From: Herbiconiux solani NBRC 106740
GTDB lineage: Bacteria > Actinomycetota > Actinomycetes > Actinomycetales > Microbacteriaceae
Direction of reading: 5' to 3'
Assembly (NCBI RefSeq): GCF_001571005.1
Contig: NZ_BCST01000003.1
Coordinates: 248,001 to 312,000 of the forward strand
Length of the DNA stretch: 64,000 nt
Of this stretch, positions 52,082-61,468 are shown piece after piece. A program made the translations under genes and the position numbers. Position 1 is the first letter of the stretch. Each line of letters starts with the position of its first letter. The notes beneath the pieces were generated by a model, which worked only from the letters and a program-made list of their open reading frames with translations, was not told the DNA's origin and did not search any database.

Positions 52082-53464
52082 TCAGCCCGACGCTTCCCCC
52101 GTCGCTCCCCCGCCCACCGGCGGCAGCGCCGGCACCGCATCCGCGATCAACGCGTGCCCCGCCTCGTTCACGTGCACCCCGTCGGCGTCGTACAGCGGGT
52201 CGAGGTGCGTCGGATCGGCCTGCCCGCGCAACAGCGCATCCGCGTCGATCACCCCGGAGAGCCCGTCCGGCACCGACCGCATCCACTCGTTCCACTCGAC
52301 ACGGGTCGCCTCCGACGACCCCGTGAGCCCGCGCGGCGGCTCGGTCATCGCGTAGACCGCGGCATCCGGCCACTGCGACTTCACCGTCGCCAGGATCTCG
52401 AGCCAGTTGCGCTGGACCTCATCGAAGGGATGCCCGTCCGAGAGATCGTTCGACGCGGCCCAGATCGTGACGATCTGCGGGTCGATGCCGGCGAACTGCT
52501 CCCACTTGGTCGAGTCGGCCCGGAAGTCGGTCGTCACCGCCCCCGACGACGCCATGTTCACGGCGATCGCGTCGTGCTCGGCGGCCCACTGCTGCGGCCA
52601 CGACGTGTTCTCGCCCCGGGTCGGGAAGAGCTTGCGCTTGCCGTTCACCGGTGTGTTGAGCGAGTGGCCGATGCTGACGAGCACGGGCGCATCGCTCGAG
52701 AAGCTGTACTCGAGCGAGATGTCGAAGTAGTTCATGGTCGTCGAGACGCCGACCGGAGCGATGGCCGAGACGACCGAGGATGCGGACGACCCCGCCCCGG
52801 TCGCCAGCCACGAGAGCCCCGGGTAGGTCGCGAGCGTGGCGCCGGCCGGAGCCGTCCAGCCCATCGACAGCAGGTACGGGATGCCGTCGCCGAGCGCGTA
52901 CTGGTCGGGCGTGATCCAGTCGGTGACGAAGCCGCCCGGGCCCACGTCGACAGGCCCGGCGAGCTCGACGGGGATGGAGGTGTAGGCGCCGGTGGGCCGC
53001 AGGATGCCGTCGGCCGGTGCACTCGCGGTGCCGTCCTCGGTCACCCCGCCGTCCCCAATCCACAGCCCCGTCAGCCGCACCCCGTCGTCGAAGGTCGTCT
53101 CGGCGTTGTACTGCCGGTTCTCGATCCGGATGCGGAAGGCGTCCGGCGCGACCGCGAGCTCGAAGGGCAGGCGCTGGCTCGCATCCATCTCGGCATCGGG
53201 GCTGGGCACCGTATTACCGACCGTGTGCCCGAACGAGAAGACGGCGTTCCGGGGCGCCCCGGCCACCGGAACGTCGTCGCCGGCCGTCGCGGTGCCGGGT
53301 GTGGGCGGCGAGAAGACGACGAGCAGCGCCACGACCGCCACCATCGCGAGGATGACGACGCCGAGCGCCCCGAGCACCGCGGTGAGCGTGCGCCGGCGCG
53401 CCGAACCCTCGGCGGCCGCCGCCACGGCGCCGCGGGAGCCGCGCGCGCCGCCGGCCCCGCTCAC
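52082..53464 (-). CDS. Membrane-anchored SGNH hydrolase, last gene of the carotenoid operon
   Basis: A 460-residue protein: a short cytoplasmic tail, one helix (about residues 27-50), a beta-rich region (about 75-245) and a C-terminal SGNH/GDSL domain. The blocks are VLVSIGHSLNTPV (Ser nucleophile, with His in place of the usual Asp of GDS), SSGAVTTDF, WAASNDLSDG (Asn block) and YDADGVHVNEAGH (Asp/His). The GTG start overlaps the stop of crtEb (GTGA), the same junction type as between other genes of the operon. It probably works outside the membrane as an esterase or acyltransferase. A role in carotenoid modification is only inferred from position. Confidence 0.82.
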   Translation of the reverse strand: MSGAGGARGSRGAVAAAAEGSARRRTLTAVLGALGVVILAMVAVVALLVVFSPPTPGTATAGDDVPVAGAPRNAVFSFGHTVGNTVPSPDAEMDASQRLPFELAVAPDAFRIRIENRQYNAETTFDDGVRLTGLWIGDGGVTEDGTASAPADGILRPTGAYTSIPVELAGPVDVGPGGFVTDWITPDQYALGDGIPYLLSMGWTAPAGATLATYPGLSWLATGAGSSASSVVSAIAPVGVSTTMNYFDISLEYSFSSDAPVLVSIGHSLNTPVNGKRKLFPTRGENTSWPQQWAAEHDAIAVNMASSGAVTTDFRADSTKWEQFAGIDPQIVTIWAASNDLSDGHPFDEVQRNWLEILATVKSQWPDAAVYAMTEPPRGLTGSSEATRVEWNEWMRSVPDGLSGVIDADALLRGQADPTHLDPLYDADGVHVNEAGHALIADAVPALPPVGGGATGEASG

Positions 53465-54318
53465 GAGATCACCCACGTCCAGATCAACAGCATCGTGATC
53501 AGGAACCCGGCGAAGAAGTTGAGCCAGAGGAACCGTCGCCACCCGGCGTTGGCGCTCTCGGCATCGGCGTCGCCCACCGACCAGAACGGCAGGATGCTCA
53601 CGGCGTACGGCAGCGCGAGCACCGCGGCGAGCGGCCCGGGCCACGGCGTGAACAGCAGCAGCACCCCGGCCAGGAGGTAGGCCGCGAACGAGATGCGCAC
53701 CGTCGTCGCTCCCCCGATCACGGTGGCGATCGAGCCGATCCCGCCCTCCCGGTCGGCGACGATGTCCTGCACCGCTCCGAAGGCGTGGCTCGCGACCCCC
53801 CAGAGGAAGAAGGCGGCCAGCACGGCCCACAGGCCCGGCGTGAAGACGGCCCCGGCGAGCACCAGGCCGAAGACGGCGGGGCTCACGAAGTGGGTCGAGG
53901 AGGTCAGCGAATCCAGGAACGGCCGCTCCTTGAACCGCAGCCCCGGCGCGCTGTAGGCGATCAGCGCGAACACGCTGACCGCGAGCACGGCCCAGGATGC
54001 CGGCGACCCGACCGCGACCAGATAGACCAAGAACGGCACGTTCGTGATCACGACCGCCCAGAGCGTGATGCGGTGCAGCGACCGGTCGAGCACGGCCCCC
54101 TCGACCCCGCCCTTCCGCGGGTTCCGCAGGTCGGACTCATAGTCGAAGACGTCGTTGATGCCGTACATCGCGAGGTTGTACGGGATGAGGAAGTAGATCG
54201 TGCCGAGCACGAACACCAGGTCGACCTCGCGGGTCGTCATCAGGTACCCCGCCGCGAACGGGAACGCGGTGTTCACCCACGACAGCGGGCGCGAGGAGAG
54301 CAGGAGCTGGCGGATCAC
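53461..54318 (-). CDS. crtEb: Lycopene elongase, UbiA-type prenyltransferase
   Basis: A 285-residue membrane prenyltransferase with about eight helices. The two Mg/diphosphate motifs are NDVFDYESDLRNPRK and QDIVADREGGIGS. It adds C5 units from DMAPP to both ends of lycopene to give C50 flavuxanthin-type products, as known for Corynebacterium CrtEb. GTG start overlaps the crtYf stop by 4 nt, and the SGNH gene follows with the same overlap. Homologues in heme or quinone synthesis are excluded by context. Confidence 0.92.
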   Translation of the reverse strand: MIRQLLLSSRPLSWVNTAFPFAAGYLMTTREVDLVFVLGTIYFLIPYNLAMYGINDVFDYESDLRNPRKGGVEGAVLDRSLHRITLWAVVITNVPFLVYLVAVGSPASWAVLAVSVFALIAYSAPGLRFKERPFLDSLTSSTHFVSPAVFGLVLAGAVFTPGLWAVLAAFFLWGVASHAFGAVQDIVADREGGIGSIATVIGGATTVRISFAAYLLAGVLLLFTPWPGPLAAVLALPYAVSILPFWSVGDADAESANAGWRRFLWLNFFAGFLITMLLIWTWVIS

Positions 54319-54689
54319 GAGCGGGGGCGCCTTTCCAGGAGGAGCCAGAGCGACGGCAGCAGCACGGCGGCGGCGATCGCGTAGGCGAAGTCCTCCAACG
54401 GTGCGATGCCGATGAAGGCGCCGGAGATGAGGTCGGGGTCGTAGCCGACCAGACCGATGCCGATCATGACGTTGTCGAAGACCGCGGTGAGCACGAGCAG
54501 CAGGGCGAGGGCGATGCCGAACGCGCCGAGGGTGCGGCCGGTCGTGCGGTGAGTCGTGCGGCCCTGGGCGCGGCGACGAGCATCCGGATGCACGGGGTCG
54601 TGCCCGACCCGGAGCGCACGGACGATCCCGACCACGGCGACGACCACCACGACGGCCAGGAAGATCGCGTTCAGAGCCCAGTAGCTCAT
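54315..54689 (-). CDS. crtYf: C50 carotenoid cyclase subunit, CrtYf-like
   Basis: A 124-residue protein with three membrane helices and lycopene-cyclase-domain features (TAVFDNVMIGIGLVGYD and the acidic FIGIAPLEDFAYAI motif). It pairs with CrtYe to form the heterodimeric cyclase that closes the C50 rings. The ATG at 54689 overlaps the crtYe stop by 4 nt. Confidence 0.9.
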   Translation of the reverse strand: MSYWALNAIFLAVVVVVAVVGIVRALRVGHDPVHPDARRRAQGRTTHRTTGRTLGAFGIALALLLVLTAVFDNVMIGIGLVGYDPDLISGAFIGIAPLEDFAYAIAAAVLLPSLWLLLERRPRS

Positions 54690-55018
54690 GCCCTCCCCCG
54701 TTCCGCCCGGTGCTCGAGCACCCTCTGCGCGCCCCGGAAGGCGTTCATCGTCAGGTAGCAGAGCAGGGTCAGGAAGAAGACCTCCTCGAGCGGCAGCTCG
54801 GGTGCGATCAGGATGCCGGTCATGAACGCCGTCTCGCCGCGGAAGAAGATGCCCAGCCCGATGCCGAACAGGTCCCACACCAGGAAGAACACGACCCCGG
54901 CCACGAGCACGACGGAGGCGCGGCCCGGGCTGTCGAAGAAGAACAGCTTCCAGCGCCGATCGAGCACCACCATGCCGCCGAGCGACACGAGGAGAGCAGC
55001 GAGGTACAGGATGCCCAT
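54686..55018 (-). CDS. crtYe: C50 carotenoid cyclase subunit, CrtYe-like
   Basis: A 110-residue three-helix membrane protein with the lycopene cyclase domain motif LIAPELPLEEVFFLTLLCYL (Pro-Leu-Glu-Glu) and DRRWKLFFF. It forms a heterodimer with CrtYf. It starts 13 nt after crtI ends; GGAGACCTTCC precedes the ATG. Ring type (epsilon, beta or gamma) cannot be told from the sequence. Confidence 0.9.
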   Translation of the reverse strand: MGILYLAALLVSLGGMVVLDRRWKLFFFDSPGRASVVLVAGVVFFLVWDLFGIGLGIFFRGETAFMTGILIAPELPLEEVFFLTLLCYLTMNAFRGAQRVLEHRAERGRA

Positions 55019-55031
55019 GGAAGGTCTCCGG

Positions 55032-56765
55032 TCAGGCGCCGAGCGGCTCGGGCAGGGCGGTGGTGCTCGTGTCGCCGTGCATCCGCTTGACCACGAGTTC
55101 GGCGCTGATCAGGCACATCGGCAGCCCGATCCCGGGCGTGGTCGAGCCGCCCGCGTAGTAGAGGCCGTCGACCTTCGCACTCACGTTCCGCGCTCGGAAC
55201 ATCGCGCTCTGCCGGAGGGTGTGCGCCGGCCCGAGGGCCGTGCCCTTCCACGAGTTGAGGTCGGTCGCGAAGTCCTGCGGCCCGACCGTGCGGCGCACGA
55301 CCACGCGCTCGGCGAGATCCGGGATGCCCGCCCACTCCGCGATCTGGGCGATGGCCTCGTCGGCGAGCGCCTCGATGCCCGGGTCGCCCGCGCCGTCCAC
55401 ACCGCCGGCGCCGATCTGCGGATCGGCGGGGATCGGCACCAGCACGAAGAGGTTCTCGTGCCCGGCCGGCGCGACGCCGTCGTCGGTCGCGCTGGGGCGG
55501 CAGACGTAGAGCGAGGCGGGCGACGGGATGCTGGGGCTCGACCCGAAGATCTGCCCGAAGTCGCCCTTCCAGTCCTTCGTGAAGAACAGCGTGTGGTGCT
55601 CGAGCTCGGGCAGCTCGCCCTCCACGCCGAGCAGCACCAGCAGGGCGCTCGGGCCCGCGGTCTTCTTCTCCCAGTACGCCTCGGGGTAGGTCTGCAGTTC
55701 GGGCAGCAGCAGCTGCGTCTCCGAGTGCCAGAGATCGGCGGTCGAGACGACGACCTCGGCGTCGAGCGAGTGCGCCCGCCCCGACTTGTCGGTGTAGTGC
55801 ACTCCCCCGACGGCGGGCTTGCCGGCCCCGGGCTCCTGAACGACGGGCTCGGGCCGCACGGCGGTCGACGCCTCCCCCGCCAGCACCCGCGCGAGCTCGT
55901 CCCGGTCGATCACGTTCGTGTCGAACTCGGTGGTCTCGTAGTCGTAGACGTCGACGGGCTCGGGCATGACGACCGAGGCGCCCTCCAGCTCCATGACGAT
56001 GCGCGTGGCCTCGGCCCCGGTGACGATCTCGACGCCCTCGGCCCGGGCCAGCCGCTCAATCGCGGTGATCACCGAGGCGATACCGCCCTGCGGGTAGAGC
56101 ACGCCCTCGGTGAGGTCGAGATGGCTCATCAGGTGATACATGCTCGGAGCGGCATATGGCGATGTGCCGAGGAATACAGCGGGGTATCCCAGCACCTGGG
56201 CCAGCTTCGGGTCCTTCACCGTGCGGTTCGCGAAGGTCGCCAGCGGCTCCGTCAGCAGCCGGACCAGACGGGGAAGACGCTTCAGAACCGGCGCGACGAA
56301 CAGCGGCGAGAACTTCTCGAAGGTCGAGTAGAGGAAGTGGTCCTTCGCGAGCTCGTAGGTCTCGGCGGCCGAGTCGAGGTATCCCGACATCCGCACGCCC
56401 GAACCCGGTTCGTAGGCATCGAACAGCTCGATGTTCGCCTCGCGGCTCGCGGCCAGGTCGAGCGGCTCGGTCTCGCCCTCGAAGTAGACCCGGTAGCCGG
56501 GGTCGAGCTTGACGAGGTCGAGCTGCTCCTCGGCGCTGGTGCCCAGGAGCTTGAAGAAGTGGTCGAAGACCTCGGGCATGAGGTACCACGACGGGCCGGT
56601 GTCGAACCGGAAGCCGTCCTTCTCCCAGATGCCGGCGCGGCCGCCGAGCTGGTCGTTCTTCTCCAGGAGGGTGACCGCCCAGCCGTCCCGGGCGAGCAGC
56701 GCGGCACTGGCCAGACCGCTGATCCCGCCGCCGATCACGATGGCCTTCTTCGCCGTCACGGTCAC
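55032..56765 (-). CDS. crtI: Phytoene desaturase
   Basis: A 577-residue FAD-dependent desaturase converting phytoene to lycopene. The N-terminal dinucleotide loop is AIVIGGGISGLASAALLARD, followed by EKNDQLGGRAGIWEKDGFRF, YPQGGIASVITAIERLA, and the C-terminal CrtI signature GLYYAGGSTTPGIGLPMCLI. GTG at 56765 overlaps the crtB stop by 4 nt, so it is preferred over GTG at 56759. Membrane-associated. The length is slightly above the usual roughly 500 residues because of an insertion near residues 245-290. Confidence 0.96.
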   Translation of the reverse strand: MTVTAKKAIVIGGGISGLASAALLARDGWAVTLLEKNDQLGGRAGIWEKDGFRFDTGPSWYLMPEVFDHFFKLLGTSAEEQLDLVKLDPGYRVYFEGETEPLDLAASREANIELFDAYEPGSGVRMSGYLDSAAETYELAKDHFLYSTFEKFSPLFVAPVLKRLPRLVRLLTEPLATFANRTVKDPKLAQVLGYPAVFLGTSPYAAPSMYHLMSHLDLTEGVLYPQGGIASVITAIERLARAEGVEIVTGAEATRIVMELEGASVVMPEPVDVYDYETTEFDTNVIDRDELARVLAGEASTAVRPEPVVQEPGAGKPAVGGVHYTDKSGRAHSLDAEVVVSTADLWHSETQLLLPELQTYPEAYWEKKTAGPSALLVLLGVEGELPELEHHTLFFTKDWKGDFGQIFGSSPSIPSPASLYVCRPSATDDGVAPAGHENLFVLVPIPADPQIGAGGVDGAGDPGIEALADEAIAQIAEWAGIPDLAERVVVRRTVGPQDFATDLNSWKGTALGPAHTLRQSAMFRARNVSAKVDGLYYAGGSTTPGIGLPMCLISAELVVKRMHGDTSTTALPEPLGA

Positions 56766-57721
56766 TGGGTCGTGTCTCCCTTTGTTGATCCTGTTGCTCT
56801 GGGCCCGCCCGGCGTGCCAGCGCGAGGCCGCGGAAGCCGCCCGATCGCGGCCTCCAGGGCTATTCTCGCCTTCACCGGCGACGGAACCCGGATGCGCGCC
56901 GTGGCGAGCACGGATGCGGGCGTGTCGCGCAGGCGGTCGGTGAGCTCCTCGAACAGCGCCTGGGCGAGGGCGACGGCCCGGCGGCTGGAGGCGGGGAGCC
57001 CCGGCAGGCAGGCCGCGGCGATCCGCAGGTCGACGTCGATGTCGGCGATGATCCGCGCCTTCTCCGCCTCGGTGAACGTGTTCACGTCGATGCCGGGGAA
57101 GTAGCTGCGGCCGAGCGTGCCGAAGTCGGCGGCGAGGTCGCGGAGGAAGTTGATCTTCTGGAAGGCCGCCCCCAGGTGCCGCGCGCCGTCGGTGAGGCGC
57201 TCGCGCTCGGCGGGAGAGGTGTCGACGCCGTCGAGGAAGGCCGCCAGGCACATCAGCCCGACGACCTCGGCCGAGCCGTAGACGTAGTCGTCGAAGCTCT
57301 CGGGCGTGTGCCGGGTGGCCGAGAGGTCGGCCTTCATGGAACGGAAGAAGGGGGCGGTCAGGTCTTCGCCGATACCCACGCGCCGCGCGGTCCAGCCGAA
57401 GGCGTGCACCACGAGGTTCGTGCTGTAGCCGCAGTCCATCGCCGAGCAGGTCTCGCGTTCGAGCGCATCGATCCGCTCGGCGATCTCGTCGGTCGCGAGA
57501 TCGGCCTCGGCGGCCACGCCGTCGACCACCTCGTCGGCCAGGCGCACGAGCGCGTAGATGTTCTCGACGTGCTGGCGCACCGGGGGAGCGAGCAGGCGCG
57601 ACGCCAGGCTGAACGAGGTCGAGTAGCGGCGGATGACGATGGACGCCGTCTCCATGGCGACCCGGTCGTACAGGCTGGGCTCCGCCCCCGACCCGGCCGG
57701 CCGCATCCGGGGCCGGCTCAT
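56762..57721 (-). CDS. crtB: Phytoene synthase
   Basis: A 319-residue squalene/phytoene synthase that condenses two GGPP to phytoene. Residues carry TSFSLASRLL, the first Asp-rich motif ADEVVDG, YVYGSAEVVGLMCL and the second Asp motif QKINFLRDLAADFGTLGRSY. The C-terminal tail is Arg/Pro-rich. The ATG overlaps the crtE stop and the stop overlaps the crtI start. Confidence 0.96.
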   Translation of the reverse strand: MSRPRMRPAGSGAEPSLYDRVAMETASIVIRRYSTSFSLASRLLAPPVRQHVENIYALVRLADEVVDGVAAEADLATDEIAERIDALERETCSAMDCGYSTNLVVHAFGWTARRVGIGEDLTAPFFRSMKADLSATRHTPESFDDYVYGSAEVVGLMCLAAFLDGVDTSPAERERLTDGARHLGAAFQKINFLRDLAADFGTLGRSYFPGIDVNTFTEAEKARIIADIDVDLRIAAACLPGLPASSRRAVALAQALFEELTDRLRDTPASVLATARIRVPSPVKARIALEAAIGRLPRPRAGTPGGPRATGSTKGDTTQ

Positions 57722-58788
57722 CGCACCCGTCCGAGCACCGAGGCCACGATCGGGCGGAACTCCTCGCGCACGGGATCGGGCAGCGACTCGTCGACCAGCG
57801 ACTTCCAGGCGCGGTTCGCGAAGTCGCGGGAGAGCGCCTCGGCGAAGCGGCGCGAGCCCGTCTTCTCGAGGACGCCGCGGATGCGGTCGCCCTCCTCGGC
57901 GGTGAGCGTCGGGGAACCGAAGAGGTCGGCGACCTCGGCCCACTCCGGCTGCGTGACGGCGTGGGCGAGCAGCACGGTGCGCTTGCCCTCGCGGAGGTCG
58001 CCGAGCGTCGTCTTGCCTGTGGCGCTCTCGTCGCCGAACACGCCGAGCAGGTCGTCGACGATCTGGTACGCGATGCCGATGTCGCGCCCGAAGTCGCCCA
58101 GCGCGTCGACGGCCGCTTGTTCGGCACCCGCGAGCACCGCGCCGGCCTGCAGCGGCCCCTCGAACGAGTAGCCGGCGGTCTTGAGGCGCTCCATGTCGAC
58201 GATCTCCTCGACCGACGGGGGAGTGGAGCGGATGGAGAAGTCGACGTCGTAGAGCTCGCCGGCGGCCGAGACGAACATCGCCTCGTCGAGGATGTCGTGC
58301 AGCCGCGTGCGCAGCAGACCGTCGACGCCCGAGCGGTCGATCAGCCGGTAGGCGTTGAAGAGGGCGAGGTCGCCGGCGATGATCGCGACCGACATGCCGC
58401 GGTGCTCGGCGGTGGGCAACGGGATGCCCGCGGTCGTCGCGATGTCCCGGTAGCTTCCCGAAACGTTCGGCCCGCCCCGGCGCACGAAGTCCCGGTCGAT
58501 GACGTCGTCGTGCACGATCAGGGCCGTGTGCAGCAGCTCGAAGGCGGCGCCCACGTGGGCAGCGGCGTCGAGGTCGGTTCCGCCGAGGGATTCGTAGGCC
58601 GCCATCACCATCCGGGGCCGGAAGCGCTTGCCGCCGGAGGCGTTCCGCTCGAGCGTCTCCCACAGCGCGGAGTAGGGGGCGCCGAGCGCACCCGCTCGAC
58701 GACGCGAGTCGCTGAAGAAGGCGGCCAGAACACGGTCGACGTGCTGTTGCCGGCGCTCCGACACCGCGACGAGATCGTGAGTGTCCAC
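57718..58788 (-). CDS. crtE: Geranylgeranyl diphosphate synthase
   Basis: A 356-residue trans-prenyltransferase. GGKRFRPRM binds IPP; the first Asp-rich motif is HDDVIDRD and the second QIVDDLLGVFGD. It supplies GGPP to CrtB and is the first gene of the carotenoid operon. Start is GTG at 58788; TAACGT ends 6 nt before it on the minus strand. Divergent from idi, which makes its DMAPP. Confidence 0.95.
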   Translation of the reverse strand: MDTHDLVAVSERRQQHVDRVLAAFFSDSRRRAGALGAPYSALWETLERNASGGKRFRPRMVMAAYESLGGTDLDAAAHVGAAFELLHTALIVHDDVIDRDFVRRGGPNVSGSYRDIATTAGIPLPTAEHRGMSVAIIAGDLALFNAYRLIDRSGVDGLLRTRLHDILDEAMFVSAAGELYDVDFSIRSTPPSVEEIVDMERLKTAGYSFEGPLQAGAVLAGAEQAAVDALGDFGRDIGIAYQIVDDLLGVFGDESATGKTTLGDLREGKRTVLLAHAVTQPEWAEVADLFGSPTLTAEEGDRIRGVLEKTGSRRFAEALSRDFANRAWKSLVDESLPDPVREEFRPIVASVLGRVR

Positions 58789-58794
58789 GGCATC

Positions 58795-58827
58795 ACGTTA
58801 CACGGCTACCTTGTTATAAAGGACAAT
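58795..58827. promoter_or_regulatory. Compact divergent promoter between crtE and idi
   Basis: Minus-strand TAACGT (58795-58800) ends 6 nt before crtE and plus-strand GACAAT (58822-58827) ends 6 nt before idi. An imperfect palindrome CCTTGTTATAAAGG lies between. Only 45 bp separate the start codons, so both promoters overlap and are likely co-regulated. Confidence 0.6.
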
Positions 58828-58833
58828 AGTGAA

Positions 58834-59358
58834 ATGACCGCCGCGACCGAACAGGTGATTCTGCTCTCCGACGAGGGAGCCCCGATCGGCGTCGCCGACA
58901 AGACCTCCGTGCACACGGACGACACCCCGCTGCATCTGGCCTTCTCCTGCCACGTCTTCGACGAGGCGGGCCGCATCCTGGTGACCCGGCGAGCGCTCGG
59001 CAAGCTCACCTGGCCGGGGGTCTGGACGAACTCGTTCTGCGGCCATCCGGCGCCGGGGGAGGACCTGGAGGACGCGGTGCGCCGCCGGGCCGCCACCGAG
59101 CTCGGCCTCGAGATCACCGGGCTCGAGCTCGTGCTGCCGGACTTCCGGTATCTCGCGATCGATGCATCCGGGATCGTGGAGAACGAGATCTGCCCGGTCT
59201 ACGTCGCCCGCGCGGCCGGAGCGATCGACGCCAACCCAGCCGAGGTCGCGGAGTGGCGCTGGGCCGAGGCCGCCGAGCTCGGTCTCGCCGTGTCGCTGAC
59301 CCCGTGGGCGTTCAGCCCCTGGCTGGCCCTGCAGCTGCCCCAGCTCGACCTGGCCTGA
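58834..59358 (+). CDS. idi: Isopentenyl-diphosphate delta-isomerase, type I
   Basis: A 174-residue Nudix-fold enzyme interconverting IPP and DMAPP. Active-site segments are VWTNSFCGHPAPGEDLEDAV (catalytic Cys, metal His) and IVENEICPVYVAR (catalytic Glu in ENE). It feeds CrtE and CrtEb; the latter needs two extra DMAPP per carotenoid. ATG at 58834. Confidence 0.95.
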   Translation: MTAATEQVILLSDEGAPIGVADKTSVHTDDTPLHLAFSCHVFDEAGRILVTRRALGKLTWPGVWTNSFCGHPAPGEDLEDAVRRRAATELGLEITGLELVLPDFRYLAIDASGIVENEICPVYVARAAGAIDANPAEVAEWRWAEAAELGLAVSLTPWAFSPWLALQLPQLDLA

Positions 59359-59387
59359 CGCCTCGGCGTTATGGAATGCTGATCCCC

Positions 59388-60818
59388 ATGGACGCCCACG
59401 AGATCCGCAACTCCTACCTCGCCTTTCTCGAGAAGAACGGCCACACCGTGATCGACCGGGCGCCCCTCGTGCCCCGTGGCGACACCAGCACGCTGTTCAA
59501 CGGCAGCGGGATGCAGTCGCTCCTGCCCTTCCTCCTCGGTGAGGAGCACCCCGCCGGCAAGCGCCTGGTCGACAGCCAGCCCTGCGTGCGCGCCCAGGAC
59601 ATCGACGACGTCGGCGACAACCGGCACACCACCTTCTTCGAGATGCTCGGCAACTGGTCGCTCGGCGACTACTTCAAGGAGACGCAGATCCGCCAGTTCT
59701 TCACCTTCCTGGTGGATGTGGTGGGCCTGGATCCTGAGAACGTCTACGTCACCTGCTTCATCGGCGACCCGGCGAACGGCATCCCCCGCGACGACGAGGC
59801 CGCCGGCATCTGGCAGCAGGTCTTCGCCGAGCGCGGCATCTCGAACGGCATCGCCGAGATCGGTTCGCAGGCCGACGGCGACGCCCGGGGCGTGAAGCCC
59901 GGCGAGCGCATCTTCTTCTACGACGGTGGCGAGAACTGGTGGTCGCGCGGCGGCTCCCTCGAGGGCACGCCGATCGGCGACCCCTGCGGCCCCGACAGCG
60001 AGGTCTTCTACGACTTCGGCGCCGACAAGCAGGATGCCTCGTACGGCCTCGCGCACCCGGCGAGCGACGGCGGCCAGTTCATGGAGATCGGCAACCAGGT
60101 CTTCATGCAGTACCGGCGCCTGGAGGACGGCTCCTTCGAGGAGCTCGCCCGGCGCAACGTCGACTTCGGCGGCGGGCTCGAGCGCATCGCGGCGGCCTCC
60201 CTCGGTTCGGACGACGTCTTCCGCATCTCCCTGCTCTGGCCGATCATCGAGTCGCTCCAGGCGCTGACGCGCCGGCGTTACGAGGACGAGACGGCGGCGA
60301 TGCGCATCATCGCCGACCACCTGCGCGGGGCCACCTTCCTCGCGGTCGACGGGGTGCGGCCCTCGAACAAGGAGCAGGGCTACGTGATGCGGCGGCTGCT
60401 GCGCCGCGCCATCCGCCTCGCGCTCTCGCTGGGCCTCAGCGAGAACTTCTTCTCGGTCGTGGTGCCGGTGATCGCCGACCTCTACGCCGACGACTACCCC
60501 GAGGTCGCCGCGCAGCGCGACGAGGTGATCGCCGTGCTGGTCAAGGAGGAGAACGCCTTCCGCCGCACCCTCGACGGCGGGCTGCAGACGCTCGCCGACT
60601 GGGAGGGCGAGATCATCACCGGCCAGGACGTGTTCCGGCTCTCGGACACCTACGGGTTCCCGAAGGAGCTCTCGGTCGAGGAGGCGCGCCGGCTCGGCAT
60701 CACCGTCTCGGACGACTGGGAGGACGCGTTCGCGGCCTCGCTCGAGGAGCAGCGCGCCCGCTCCCGCGGCGCGACGCGGCTCGGTGCCGCGGGCCTGCCG
60801 GGCGGCGGCGCCTCCTAA
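59388..60818 (+). CDS. Short alanyl-tRNA synthetase-like protein
   Basis: A 476-residue class II synthetase resembling only the first half of AlaRS. It starts [20 protein letters not shown]; motif 2 is [20 protein letters not shown], and the motif 3 region is [14 protein letters not shown]. The tRNA-recognition part ([17 protein letters not shown]) follows to residue about 450 and ends in a Gly-rich tail. The editing and C-Ala domains (about 400 residues) are missing without any frameshift visible. Full AlaRS is presumably encoded elsewhere. Its stop overlaps that of dcd by 3 bases. It may serve non-ribosomal aminoacylation or be a specialised paralogue. Confidence 0.8.
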   Translation: MDAHEIRNSYLAFLEKNGHTVIDRAPLVPRGDTSTLFNGSGMQSLLPFLLGEEHPAGKRLVDSQPCVRAQDIDDVGDNRHTTFFEMLGNWSLGDYFKETQIRQFFTFLVDVVGLDPENVYVTCFIGDPANGIPRDDEAAGIWQQVFAERGISNGIAEIGSQADGDARGVKPGERIFFYDGGENWWSRGGSLEGTPIGDPCGPDSEVFYDFGADKQDASYGLAHPASDGGQFMEIGNQVFMQYRRLEDGSFEELARRNVDFGGGLERIAAASLGSDDVFRISLLWPIIESLQALTRRRYEDETAAMRIIADHLRGATFLAVDGVRPSNKEQGYVMRRLLRRAIRLALSLGLSENFFSVVVPVIADLYADDYPEVAAQRDEVIAVLVKEENAFRRTLDGGLQTLADWEGEIITGQDVFRLSDTYGFPKELSVEEARRLGITVSDDWEDAFAASLEEQRARSRGATRLGAAGLPGGGAS

Positions 60819-61420
60819 CCCCCGAGCGCCCCTTCATCCACCGTCGACACGTCGGTGCGGTGGAAGTTGAGGTGCGAGCGGGAGGCCGTCGGCCCGCGCT
60901 GCCCCTGGTACCGCGAGCTGTAGGCGCTCGACCCGTAGGGCCGCTCGGTGGGGGAGGAGAGCTGGAAGAAGCACAGCTGACCGATCTTCATCCCCGGCCA
61001 GAGCTTGATCGGCAGGGTCGCGACGTTCGACAGCTCGAGCGTCACATGCCCCGTGAACCCGGGGTCGATGAACCCGGCGGTCGAGTGGGTCAACAGGCCC
61101 AGCCGGCCGAGCGAGCTCTTGCCCTCCAGCCGAGCGGCGATGTCGTCGGGCAGGCCCACCCGCTCGAAGGTCGCGCCGAGCACGAACTCGCCAGGGTGCA
61201 GGATGAACGGCTCGTCCGGCTTGGTCTCGATCAGCCGCGTGAGCTCGGGCTGGTCCTCGGCCGGATCGATGAACGGGTACTTGTGGTTGTCGAACAGCCG
61301 GAAGTAGCGGTCGAGCCGCACGTCGATCGACGACGGCTGCATCATGGCCGGCTCGTAGGGCTCGAGACTGACGCGGTTCTCACGGATCTGGGTGCGGATG
61401 TCGCGGTCGGAGAGGAGCAC
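60815..61420 (-). CDS. dcd: dCTP deaminase (possibly bifunctional with dUTPase)
   Basis: A 201-residue trimeric nucleotide enzyme. [12 protein letters not shown] opens the protein; [23 protein letters not shown] and [20 protein letters not shown] are the active-site motifs with catalytic Glu. Mycobacterial homologues produce dUMP directly from dCTP. It provides dUMP for thymidylate synthesis. Convergent with the AlaRS-like gene. Confidence 0.95.
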   Translation of the reverse strand: MLLSDRDIRTQIRENRVSLEPYEPAMMQPSSIDVRLDRYFRLFDNHKYPFIDPAEDQPELTRLIETKPDEPFILHPGEFVLGATFERVGLPDDIAARLEGKSSLGRLGLLTHSTAGFIDPGFTGHVTLELSNVATLPIKLWPGMKIGQLCFFQLSSPTERPYGSSAYSSRYQGQRGPTASRSHLNFHRTDVSTVDEGALGG

Positions 61421-61468
61421 GGAGTCAGTGTAACGGCGCGCCTGCTATTCTCGTTCCTGCACCATTTC

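Noticed and set aside
59359-59387. T-box leader for the AlaRS-like gene
   Set aside because: Only 29 nt separate it from idi, far too little for a T-box.
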